Assembly (NCBI GenBank): GCA_017881905.1
Contig: JADGQI010000116.1
Span: 1 to 38,422 of the forward strand
Direction: 5' to 3'
From: Chloroflexota bacterium
GTDB lineage: Bacteria; Chloroflexota; Limnocylindria; Limnocylindrales; CSP1-4
DNA length: 38,422 bases
Part shown: positions 32,041 through 38,422 of the stretch, piece by piece
Layout of the letters: each line of letters opens with the position of its first letter
Numbering within the stretch: position 1 is the first letter of the stretch
Notes under the pieces: generated by a model
Database searches by the model: none
Told to the model about the DNA's origin: nothing
The model's input: the letters and a program-made list of their open reading frames with translations, nothing else
Made by a program: the position numbers and the translations under genes

Positions 32041-33058
32041 CGAGGACGCGAGAGACGGTGCTGATCCGACTCTCGAGCCGTGGCACCTCCGCGAGAAGGT
32101 CCGCCACGACACCGAGCATGGCACCAGGTCGCATAGCCTCCATCCGGCCTTCGACGATCGACCCGACGAATGAGGCCAGGTCGTCGAGCGTGCGTCGATA
32201 AAAGTAGAAACCGAATGTCTCGGCGTCCAGGCGCACGCGACCGCAAGCCGCCTCGTAGCGATCGAGGAACCATCCGAACCGTTCCGCCGGGAAGAACACG
32301 GTGCCAGCGAACATGAACAGGTCGTGCTCGCGTGGGCCGAGGAGCGCGCCGTCCCAGTCGAGCAGATGCAGCGTCCCATCCGGAGAGCGCAGCAGATTCG
32401 AGCCCCAGATGTCGGTGTGGCAGAGGACCTCGTCCGAGTCGCAGGCCACGGCGCGGTCGCGGAGGGTCTCGAGGCGACCGATCGCCACCCGTAGCTCATC
32501 GGCCTGTGGACGGACCATGTCGCGAAGCGTGACGAGGGTCGGATCGTCGCCGAGGGGCTGGTCGGCCCGGTCGACGATCGACGTCAGCGTGAGGGCGAGT
32601 GACGGGAGGAAGGGAAGGTCGTACCGCTCGACCCGCTCGACCAGGTGACGGACCGCGTTCGTGCTCTCGTGGACAGCAGCCACCATGTCGACCACCTGTG
32701 CGTACAGGTCGTCCGGCCACTCCGTCTCGGCTTCGAGGTCACCGCCTTCGAGATACTCGAGGACCTGGGCCTCGTAGCCATCGACCGCGTTCAGGAACGC
32801 GCCGTCACGGTCCGCCACGGGACGAGGAACGGCGACCCGCCGGGCGGCGAGGGCGGCCAGGAGCGTGATCTCGGATGGGGCCGACGCCTCGTGTCGTGAG
32901 AGCTTGACGAATCGCCGGCTGCCATCGCCGCACGCCGCCACGTAGCTCCACGAATCCAGGCCGTACGGGACGAACGTCAGCCCGGCCGCATCGAGCAGGT
33001 AGCGATCGCGCAGGAGTTCGAGGAGCTTGCCCTGGTCCAGGTCCGGTTCGATCCGCAT
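31949..33058 (-). CDS. Aminoglycoside phosphotransferase (APH)-fold kinase
   Basis: The 369-residue protein has the kinase-like fold of APH/choline kinases: ATP-binding K52 (RFVKLS), Brenner motif H214-T-D216-x4-N221 (CHTDIWGSNLL) and metal-binding D234/D236 (LLDWDGALLGPREHDL). Related proteins phosphorylate small alcohols or sugars, so drug resistance should not be assumed. Its C terminus runs about 30 codons into the alpha-galactosidase gene on the other strand; that segment is Arg/Pro-rich (VKPRARTTAPRSRP) and looks like an accidental extension. The coding sequence around 32180-32220 has TTT, TAT and AAA-type codons rare in neighbouring genes, a hint of later arrival. ATG 33058 has AAGGAT four bases upstream. 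The alpha/beta hydrolase gene is 90 bases upstream on the same strand. Confidence 0.87.
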   Translation of the reverse strand: MRIEPDLDQGKLLELLRDRYLLDAAGLTFVPYGLDSWSYVAACGDGSRRFVKLSRHEASAPSEITLLAALAARRVAVPRPVADRDGAFLNAVDGYEAQVLEYLEGGDLEAETEWPDDLYAQVVDMVAAVHESTNAVRHLVERVERYDLPFLPSLALTLTSIVDRADQPLGDDPTLVTLRDMVRPQADELRVAIGRLETLRDRAVACDSDEVLCHTDIWGSNLLRSPDGTLHLLDWDGALLGPREHDLFMFAGTVFFPAERFGWFLDRYEAACGRVRLDAETFGFYFYRRTLDDLASFVGSIVEGRMEAMRPGAMLGVVADLLAEVPRLESRISTVSRVLVKPRARTTAPRSRPIERLRVAPRRGIGRRP

Positions 33059-33148
33059 GCGATCCTTACAGCACGGCCCGATGTCCGCAGGCGATGTCGT
33101 AGGTCAAGGACGGTCTTCGCACGCCTCGCCCATCGTTCGAGAATCCCC

Positions 33149-33973
33149 TCACCCCCACCGCTCGAGCGGTGCCACGAACCCGACGATCAGCGCCGCCAGC
33201 TCCTCGGGGACCTCCATCCCGATGAGATGAGCGACGTCCGGGATCAGCACGGCGCGGGCATCCGGCCCGTGCGTCTCGAGGTGGGCGGCCGTCTGGGCGA
33301 GATGGGAGATGTCGAGCGCACCGGCCACGGCCAGGACCGGACAGCGCAGCTCGGCGAGCCGCTCGGCGGCCGGCGGCTGGAGCCGGATGGGCCGGCCGTC
33401 GACATGGCCGGCTGCGTACTGTGGCCGATCCATCGTCCGGACCGCCTCGGCGATCCATCCCGGGACCCGGTCGGCGGGTTGACCGAGCCCGTTTACCCAC
33501 ATCCGCAGGTCGAGCTCGACCATCGCGTCGACGTCGATGGGGTCGGCGCTCTCGAGCCGATCCATCTCGTCGAAGGCGGCGATCTCGTCGGCGGTCGGCT
33601 CGCCCTCGAACCCACCGAGCCCCCCGGCGACCCCGACGACGGCGGCGATCCGGTCGGGGAACTCGATCGCCGTGTCGAGGGCGATCTGGCCGCCGCGGCT
33701 GTTGCCGACGAGGACCGCTCGACCGATCCCGAACGCGTCGAGTACCGCGATGACGTCCCCGCGGTTGCTGAACTCGACGTCGGCGGTCGTCGACCGACCG
33801 AACCCTCGAAGGTCGTACCGGATGGCCCGATAGCCCGCGGCGACCAGCGGCGGGACGACCGTGTCCCACGCTCGGTGATCGACGATGGCCGCGTGGATGA
33901 GGACGATCGGCGGCCCACCGCCGTCACTCACCGCGAACAGCCGACCGCCCGAAACCTCGACGTGCCGATCCAT
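33149..33973 (-). CDS. Alpha/beta hydrolase
   Basis: The 274-residue cytoplasmic hydrolase has nucleophile S92 in the elbow VGNSRGGQ, D221 (GALDISH) and H249 (DVAHLIGM), with an oxyanion region IHAAIVDHRAW near residue 26 and the YDLRGFGRS strand. It is close in style to epoxide hydrolase/haloperoxidase-type and 3-oxoadipate enol-lactonase-type enzymes, but the Ser nucleophile leaves esterase or lactonase as the broad call. ATG 33973 is preferred over GTG/ATG candidates up to 34036 because the fold begins there and TACCCT ends six bases upstream with no ribosome binding site, a leaderless layout. Substrate unknown. Confidence 0.9.
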   Translation of the reverse strand: MDRHVEVSGGRLFAVSDGGGPPIVLIHAAIVDHRAWDTVVPPLVAAGYRAIRYDLRGFGRSTTADVEFSNRGDVIAVLDAFGIGRAVLVGNSRGGQIALDTAIEFPDRIAAVVGVAGGLGGFEGEPTADEIAAFDEMDRLESADPIDVDAMVELDLRMWVNGLGQPADRVPGWIAEAVRTMDRPQYAAGHVDGRPIRLQPPAAERLAELRCPVLAVAGALDISHLAQTAAHLETHGPDARAVLIPDVAHLIGMEVPEELAALIVGFVAPLERWG

Positions 33974-33979
33974 CGGGGC

Positions 33980-33985
33980 AGGGTA
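33980..33985 (-). promoter_or_regulatory. Leaderless -10 box of the alpha/beta hydrolase gene
   Basis: TACCCT on the minus strand, then GCCCCG, then ATG. Spacing and lack of a ribosome site match the other leaderless candidates. Confidence 0.6.
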
Positions 33986-34067
33986 GCAGCCGATCCGTGC
34001 GAGGGTCACCGCCCGGTCCCGAGGCGCCATCCCCACGGCAGGCGCCGCGGGCCCCCCGGGCTGACGA

Positions 34068-35378
34068 TCAGCCGCTGACGGGGGCGACGTTCGGGATGGG
34101 CTCGGACCCGCTGAACTCCGCCTTCGTCGGCAGGAGCGACTTGCCCCGCCGGGAGATCCCCAGGAGCACCCAGCTGAGCGGGATCGGCAGGAACCACTGG
34201 AAGGCGCGGAAGAGCATGACCGCGGCGCTGATGGCCGAGCTGTCGGCGCCCCCGGTGTACGTGGTGTAGATCGAGATGTAGAGCAGGTCGGGGACGCCGG
34301 CGCCGCCAGGTGAGATCGGCAAGATAGTGATGACGAAGACGGCCGCCACGCCGGCGAAGATGATCGACGCCGGAAGCTCCTCCTGGGTCACGCCCACGAC
34401 GCGCATCGACACGATCATCAACAACGCCCAGGCGAACTTCGACAGCATCGCGGTGATGAACGACGCGACGCCGCGTTGCCGGACCGTGTCGCCGAGCGTG
34501 ACACGGAACTTGACCAGGCTGCCTGCGATGTCGGGGACCTTGCGGCCCAGGCGCCGAAGGACGGCCCCCACGACTCGCTCGGCGATCCGTCCGATCCTGC
34601 GGGCGAGCCGCTCGGATCGGACGACGAGGATCAGTCCGCCGCCGAGCAGGATGAACAGGCCGAGCCCGACGACCATGAACGCGGTGATCAGACCGGTCTC
34701 GACCGATACCCCGCGGTTCAGGCCCTCGGCGATGAACAGGACGACCCCGGCGACGGCCATCAGCCCGAATCGGCTCAGCTGATCGAAGATCCCGTACAGC
34801 AGGATCCCGCCGGTCGTCGTCTGGAGCGGCAGGCCCCAGCCGCGGATGACGACCCACAGGACGGCCATGTTCCACGGTCCGAGCGGGATGCTCGCGCCGA
34901 TCCCGGTCAGGATCAGGTAGGCCTGCGTCCCGCGGATGAACCCGAGTCCCGGGATCAGCTCGGCGAAGATCGCGCCGGTCAGGACCCAGGCGATGAGGCC
35001 GAAGATCCCGACGACGAGGAACTGCTGGAGCGTCAGACCCTGGAGCGTCGCGATGACGTCCTGGTAGTTGATGTATCGCGGGAGGATGATCCCGAAGACC
35101 ACGAACAGGACGCCGAGGACGATCCCGACCCGGAGGATGGCGTCACGCCGGCTCGGCGGCTTGGTCTCGGCGACCCCGGTCGGGGCCGCACCGGTCGTCG
35201 GGGCATCCGCGCCCGACGAGGAGGCATCGGCGGCCGATCCCTCGGCGGCCGGTGTGCCGGTCTCGCCGGGCGCGTCGGTCCCCTGATCGCCAGTGCCACT
35301 CATCGCGGTGTCGTCTCCCATCCCGTCCCAGGTCGGCTCGTCCGAAGGACGCGGGCCGTCGCCCGCGGCGTTGCCCAT
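34068..35378 (-). CDS. YbhN/UPF0104-type (lysylphosphatidylglycerol synthase TM region-like) membrane protein
   Basis: The polytopic protein of 436 residues has a disordered, acidic Gly/Ala/Asp-rich N terminus (about 90 residues). Seven or eight hydrophobic spans follow, with features of the flippase-like family: a glycine-rich pattern in GIGASIPLGPWNMAVLW, and ITILPISPGGAGVPDLLY near the C terminus, the most conserved family block. Relatives include the transmembrane half of MprF and putative glycolipid or polyprenyl-phosphate flippases; a lipid-related envelope role is inferred. The start is uncertain. ATG 35378 has no ribosome site and overlaps a TACCAT box. ATG 35303 has GGGAG 11 bases upstream and would remove 25 disordered residues. 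It diverges from the secreted barrel-like protein gene. Confidence 0.82.
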   Translation of the reverse strand: MGNAAGDGPRPSDEPTWDGMGDDTAMSGTGDQGTDAPGETGTPAAEGSAADASSSGADAPTTGAAPTGVAETKPPSRRDAILRVGIVLGVLFVVFGIILPRYINYQDVIATLQGLTLQQFLVVGIFGLIAWVLTGAIFAELIPGLGFIRGTQAYLILTGIGASIPLGPWNMAVLWVVIRGWGLPLQTTTGGILLYGIFDQLSRFGLMAVAGVVLFIAEGLNRGVSVETGLITAFMVVGLGLFILLGGGLILVVRSERLARRIGRIAERVVGAVLRRLGRKVPDIAGSLVKFRVTLGDTVRQRGVASFITAMLSKFAWALLMIVSMRVVGVTQEELPASIIFAGVAAVFVITILPISPGGAGVPDLLYISIYTTYTGGADSSAISAAVMLFRAFQWFLPIPLSWVLLGISRRGKSLLPTKAEFSGSEPIPNVAPVSG

Positions 35379-35512
35379 GGTAGCCGCGCCGGCGAGGGAC
35401 GTGGAGTCCGAGTCTGGCGGTGACGGCGGGCACCGACCAAGGTACGGCCGCCCGCCGGACGAGCGAGGGAGTGACGCGGCGTCCGGGGTGGGGGACGATC
35501 CCGGGCACACCG

Positions 35513-37234
35513 ATGCTACCCACGACCGTGCGCTCGAGCCAACGTCTGCTGGTCGCCCTCATCGCCGTGGCGATCGGTGCCTGGCTGCTGACGCCCACCG
35601 CCGCGCTGCTGTTCGGCGCCCAGGCGGTCCGGGGCGCGACCGTCGTCGACACCGTGAAACCCCGGGTGCTTGCGGCGCTCCCGGCGATGCCAGCGGCCTG
35701 GCCATCGAGCCACTTCGAGCTCGGACTGGCCGATGCCCCGGGTGGGGCCGCCGCGCTCCACGCCTCGGCGGCCTTCGGCTTCCGCTACCAGTATCTGGCC
35801 GGCGGGGTCAACACCGGCAGCGGGTGGTCCACCTGGAACACGAACGGCCAGTTCGCGTCCTACTACGTCGCCGATTCCGCGGCGAACCAGGTCACGCCGG
35901 TCTTCCCGTACTACATGCTCCTCCAGTCGAACCCGGCGACCGGATCGAGCGAGTCGGCCAAGGACCTGTCCAACCTGGCCAACCACACCACCATGGCAGC
36001 GTATTACAACGATCTCCGGCTGTTCTTCGCGCGAGCCGCAGGGGCGACGCCGGTCGTCCTCCATCTCGAACCCGACCTGTGGGGCTACATCGAGCAGGCC
36101 AGCGGGACGAGCGACGATGCGACCACCATCGCGGCCTCGGTGGCCAGCTCGGGCGACCCGTCGCTGACCGGCCTGCCGAACACCGCTGCCGGGTTCGCCC
36201 AGGCCGTCGTCAAGCTCCGTGACCAGCTCGCTCCGAACGTGATCCTGGCCTACCACCTGTCGGTCTGGGGCACGAACACGGACATCAGCTACTCGAACAG
36301 CTCTGACGCCGCGGTCGATGCGCTCGCTGCCCGCGCGGCGTCCTTCTACCACTCGCTCGGCGCGCAGTTCGACCTGACGTTCACCGACATCGCCGACCGG
36401 GATGCCAGCTTCAAGGAGATCGTCTACGGCGATGGCGGCGCGTCGCGCTGGGACGACGCCGACTTCGTCCGGTACGCCCGCTTCGTCGCCGGGTACGTCG
36501 CCGGCGCCGGCCAGCGTGTCGTCGTCTGGCAGATCCCCCTCGGGAACACAAAGATGCGCGCCCAGGACAACACCTGGGGGCACTACCAGGACAACCGGGT
36601 CCAGTGGTTCCTCGACGATCCGGGCGGGACGCACCTGGCGATGTGGCGTGACGCCGGGGTCATCGCCCTGATGTTCGGCGGGGGAGCCGACGGCACGACC
36701 TGCGCCTGCGACGGCCAACATGACGGAACGACCAATCCGCCGGCCATCGACGGGAACACCCGCTCGTCGATCGATGCGGACGACGACGGCGGCTACTTCC
36801 ACGAGCAGGCTGCCGCCTACTACGCGGCGGGATCCCTCGCCCTCGACCCGGGGACGGGCGGCGGCGGCGGTGGAGGCGGAGGCGGTGGTGGCGGCGGTTC
36901 GACCGTCGCGAGCTGGACCCTCAGTGCGTCGGTCAGCCCGACCAGCCTCACCCGGAACCACGACGTCCGGATCACCGCGCGGGCCAAGGCGTCCGCGGCC
37001 ACGCGGGGCAAGGTCAGCGTGGACGTGTGGGACCCGGCCGGCCACCTCGCCTTCCGCAAGACCTATGCCGCCCGGACGCTCGGGACCGGCGCCACGATCT
37101 CGGTCACCCCGGTCTTCCACGTGTCGTCGACGCGTCGCCTCGGCGTCTACACGGTCAAGATCCGCATCCTGAGCGCGACCGACGGGCGCGTCGTCGCATC
37201 CAAGACGAGCACCCACACGTTCCGGGTCCACTGA
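35513..37234 (+). CDS. Secreted barrel-like protein with poly-Gly linker and C-terminal beta-domain; possible glycoside hydrolase
   Basis: The 573-residue exported protein has a signal anchor or peptide at about residues 8-40. The main domain (65-440) reads like a TIM barrel, with alternating strands each ending in polar or aromatic residues: TPVFPYYMLLQS, PVVLHLEPDLWGY (E186, D188), NVILAYHLSVWG, FDLTFTDIADRD (D292), QRVVVWQIPLGNT and AGVIALMFGGG. Carboxylates at strand ends and many exposed Trp/Tyr suggest a carbohydrate-active enzyme. A run of 14 glycines (449-462) then leads to an Ig-like C-terminal domain (463-573). A CAC pair (C397, C399) is near the barrel end. No named glycoside hydrolase family was recognised, so enzyme activity is inference. 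ATG 35513 starts the signal sequence; an upstream GTG at 35420 is in frame but unsupported. Confidence 0.75.
   Translation: MLPTTVRSSQRLLVALIAVAIGAWLLTPTAALLFGAQAVRGATVVDTVKPRVLAALPAMPAAWPSSHFELGLADAPGGAAALHASAAFGFRYQYLAGGVNTGSGWSTWNTNGQFASYYVADSAANQVTPVFPYYMLLQSNPATGSSESAKDLSNLANHTTMAAYYNDLRLFFARAAGATPVVLHLEPDLWGYIEQASGTSDDATTIAASVASSGDPSLTGLPNTAAGFAQAVVKLRDQLAPNVILAYHLSVWGTNTDISYSNSSDAAVDALAARAASFYHSLGAQFDLTFTDIADRDASFKEIVYGDGGASRWDDADFVRYARFVAGYVAGAGQRVVVWQIPLGNTKMRAQDNTWGHYQDNRVQWFLDDPGGTHLAMWRDAGVIALMFGGGADGTTCACDGQHDGTTNPPAIDGNTRSSIDADDDGGYFHEQAAAYYAAGSLALDPGTGGGGGGGGGGGGGGSTVASWTLSASVSPTSLTRNHDVRITARAKASAATRGKVSVDVWDPAGHLAFRKTYAARTLGTGATISVTPVFHVSSTRRLGVYTVKIRILSATDGRVVASKTSTHTFRVH
36857..36898 (+). 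repeat. Fourteen consecutive glycine codons
   Basis: GGN codons (mixed GGC, GGT, GGA) encode an uninterrupted 14-glycine linker between the barrel and the C-terminal domain of the secreted protein. Mixed third bases argue for selected glycine content rather than recent slippage alone. Confidence 0.85.
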
Positions 37235-37385
37235 CCCGGACCCCCGGCGCACGCCCGGGTCACCGCCCTCGACTCGCCCGACCGGACGAGCCTGCGCGAC
37301 CCCGACCCGCCGGATGACCACGCCGACGCCGACGCCGCGGCACGATACTGGACGCACGGATCGATGGCGAGAAGGAGGGCGCCCG

Positions 37386-37457
37386 ATGACCCAGCGCGGC
37401 CGGCCCGCCCGGATCTTCCACACGGCGGCCGACGAGCCGCCCAGGCGTGAGGTCTGA
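37386..37457 (+). CDS. Possible 23-codon ORF upstream of the DUF998 gene
   Basis: ATG 37386 is preceded by AAGGAGGG (37372-37379), one of the best Shine-Dalgarno sequences in the window, at about 7 bases. It would encode MTQRGRPARIFHTAADEPP followed by RREV and a stop, ending 3 bases before the DUF998 start. The product is short, basic and without a membrane span. It may be a real microprotein or a leader ORF that couples translation of DUF998. An overlapping 28-codon frame from ATG 37364 would place the same purine-rich stretch inside coding sequence and is the competing reading. Confidence 0.4.
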   Translation: MTQRGRPARIFHTAADEPPRREV

Positions 37458-37460
37458 CCG

Positions 37461-38072
37461 ATGGCATCGGTCTCGACGATCGCCGCGGTCTACTCGCTGG
37501 GCGCGATCGCGCTGTCGGTCGGCCTCGTTGTGCTGCTGCATTACCTCGAGCCGGAGTTCGATCCATCCTGGCGGATGCTGAGCGAGTACTCACTGGGACG
37601 CTACGGCGTCCTGATGCGGGTGGCCTTCATCGCGGGGGGCACCAGCGTGATCGCGGTCGCCGTCGCGCTCGCGGGGTCCGCGTGGCCGTGGGATCTCGTC
37701 CTCGTCCTCGTCGCCATCGGCCCGATCGGCGCGGCATTCATCGACACGGATCTGGTCACCACACCACGGGCCGAGATGTCGAGGCGAAGCAACGTCCACG
37801 CTGCGCTTGGATCGCTGTTCATCCTCGGCTTCCCGGCCGCGGCGACCGCCACGGGGATCGCCGCCGCCGGTGACCCCGCGGTGGGGCCCGTCCTGGCCTG
37901 GGCGTCGGCCGCGCCCTGGATCGCGCTCGCGTGGTTCCTCGGGTCGACCATCCGATATGCGCAGCCGGACGCCGTTGCGTCGCCGCTCGTGCGGGTCGGC
38001 TGGCCGAACCGCGTGAGCATGGTCGTGTACCTGGGTTGGGTGGCACTGGCCGCGCTGACGACGCTTCGCTGA
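37461..38072 (+). CDS. DUF998 family membrane protein
   Basis: The 203-residue integral membrane protein has six hydrophobic spans (approximately 5-27, 51-70, 75-93, 113-133, 143-160, 180-200). It carries the DUF998 hallmark near the first loop, FDPSWRMLSEYSLGRYG (33-49), and the acidic-basic loop DTDLVTTPRAEMSRRSNVHAALG with the conserved His. The biochemical function of the family is unknown. ATG 37461 has GAGG about 9 bases upstream inside the end of the possible 23-codon ORF, so translation of the two may be coupled. It converges on the membrane protein at the window edge with a 15-base gap. Confidence 0.88.
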   Translation: MASVSTIAAVYSLGAIALSVGLVVLLHYLEPEFDPSWRMLSEYSLGRYGVLMRVAFIAGGTSVIAVAVALAGSAWPWDLVLVLVAIGPIGAAFIDTDLVTTPRAEMSRRSNVHAALGSLFILGFPAAATATGIAAAGDPAVGPVLAWASAAPWIALAWFLGSTIRYAQPDAVASPLVRVGWPNRVSMVVYLGWVALAALTTLR

Positions 38073-38087
38073 GCGCCGAGGCCCAGA

Positions 38088-38422
38088 TCAGGCGGACGGC
38101 TTCGGCGCGGGCACCGCCGCCTCCTCGTCGCCTTCGCCCTCGTGGCGGATGGCGAATCGCAGCGTGCCGTAGGCCGCCAGGTCGATCGCAAGGCCGCCGA
38201 GACCGGCCAGCTGCGAGCTGTAGAACACGAAGATCTGGCTGACCAGGATCCAGACGAGCAGCCCACGCATGAACCAGTGGTACGCCTCGACCCGTGACGT
38301 CCGAAGGCTGACCACGCCGCGCAGGATGAGCGCGACCCCGATGCCGGTCGAGACGGCCTGGGCGAGGACGACGGTCGAGGTCTCGCGCTCGCCGATCGCG
38401 AAGGTCACCGCCAGGACCCCGA
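38088..38422 (-). CDS. Membrane protein of unknown function, 5' end beyond window
   Basis: The frame is open to the window edge, so the N terminus is missing. The visible 111 residues contain three hydrophobic spans (TVVLAQAVSTGIGVALILRG, FMRGLLVWILVSQIFVFY, LAGLGGLAIDLAAYGTL). A charged tail EGEGDEEAAVPAPKPSA ends the protein, probably in the cytoplasm. A GTG at 38406-38408 could be an internal start, but hydrophobic coding sequence (GVLAV) continues before it. No family was recognised. Confidence 0.65.
   Translation of the reverse strand, partial: GVLAVTFAIGERETSTVVLAQAVSTGIGVALILRGVVSLRTSRVEAYHWFMRGLLVWILVSQIFVFYSSQLAGLGGLAIDLAAYGTLRFAIRHEGEGDEEAAVPAPKPSA

Noticed and set aside
31949-33058. 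Aminoglycoside antibiotic resistance gene
   Set aside because: Only the general APH/choline-kinase fold is visible. No resistance-gene context or mobile element was seen, so substrate is left open.
37232-37262. Possible terminator after the barrel-like protein gene (TGACCCG ... CGGGTCA)
   Set aside because: Seven-base arms around a loop of about 17 bases and no T-run; too weak to annotate.

Overview
The window is strongly GC-rich chromosomal DNA from an apparently free-living heterotrophic bacterium. The gene set fits an uncultured soil or freshwater Chloroflexota of the Limnocylindria/Ellin6529 type: a LytR-CpsA-Psr protein with an N-terminal membrane domain, Pro/Thr-rich secreted proteins, a possible sortase-like C-terminal signal, and GH2/GH36 and heparinase-like enzymes among housekeeping genes. 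This placement is inference from gene content and base composition; no rRNA or other phylogenetic marker was analysed. Actinobacteriota is the main alternative. Genes are tightly packed on both strands. No gap longer than about 230 bases lacks a gene, and no tRNA, rRNA, CRISPR array, insertion sequence or prophage was seen.

Layout. 1-7.8 kb, plus strand: a secreted surface protein with a terminator behind it, a membrane-anchored M19 dipeptidase, glycyl-tRNA synthetase, a secreted heparinase II/III-like lyase and a secreted subtilase. 7.8-11.1 kb, minus strand: ferredoxin-NADP reductase followed by the two subunits of an NfnAB/SudAB-type transhydrogenase. This cluster diverges from 11.2-15.4 kb, plus strand: pyruvate phosphate dikinase, a small putative lipoprotein and a polytopic membrane protein. 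15.5-21.7 kb: a zinc alcohol dehydrogenase, an RDD membrane protein, thymidine kinase, a TspO-like protein, and an OmpR/BaeS-type two-component pair preceded by a glycine-rich membrane protein. 21.9-26.7 kb: a flavoprotein disulfide reductase, an LCP-family cell-wall ligase and a secreted M14 carboxypeptidase. 26.8-32.0 kb, plus strand: beta-galactosidase and alpha-galactosidase, one base apart. 31.9-35.4 kb, minus strand: a phosphotransferase whose 3' end runs into the alpha-galactosidase gene, an alpha/beta hydrolase and a YbhN-type membrane protein. 35.5-38.4 kb: a secreted barrel-like protein with a 14-glycine linker, a possible 23-codon ORF, a DUF998 membrane protein and a membrane protein cut by the window edge.

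How the genes fit together. The Fpr/NfnAB genes and PPDK share one divergent promoter region. Together they would connect ferredoxin, NADH and NADPH pools to pyruvate/PEP interconversion. The galactosidases would release galactose from internalised galactosides, while the heparinase-like enzyme, subtilase and M14 peptidase act outside the cell. The LCP protein and possibly the two-component system concern the envelope.

The most general signal found is promoter architecture. Five unrelated genes have a TANNNT box exactly 6 or 7 bases before the start codon and no Shine-Dalgarno sequence, which is the layout of leaderless transcripts. Other genes here have strong Shine-Dalgarno sites, so both modes seem to be in use. 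No defence system or other clearly new multi-gene system was found. The best candidates for novelty are the unassigned secreted barrel protein, the flavoprotein lacking the usual catalytic His-Glu pair, the glycine-rich protein beside the two-component system, and the possible 23-codon ORF.
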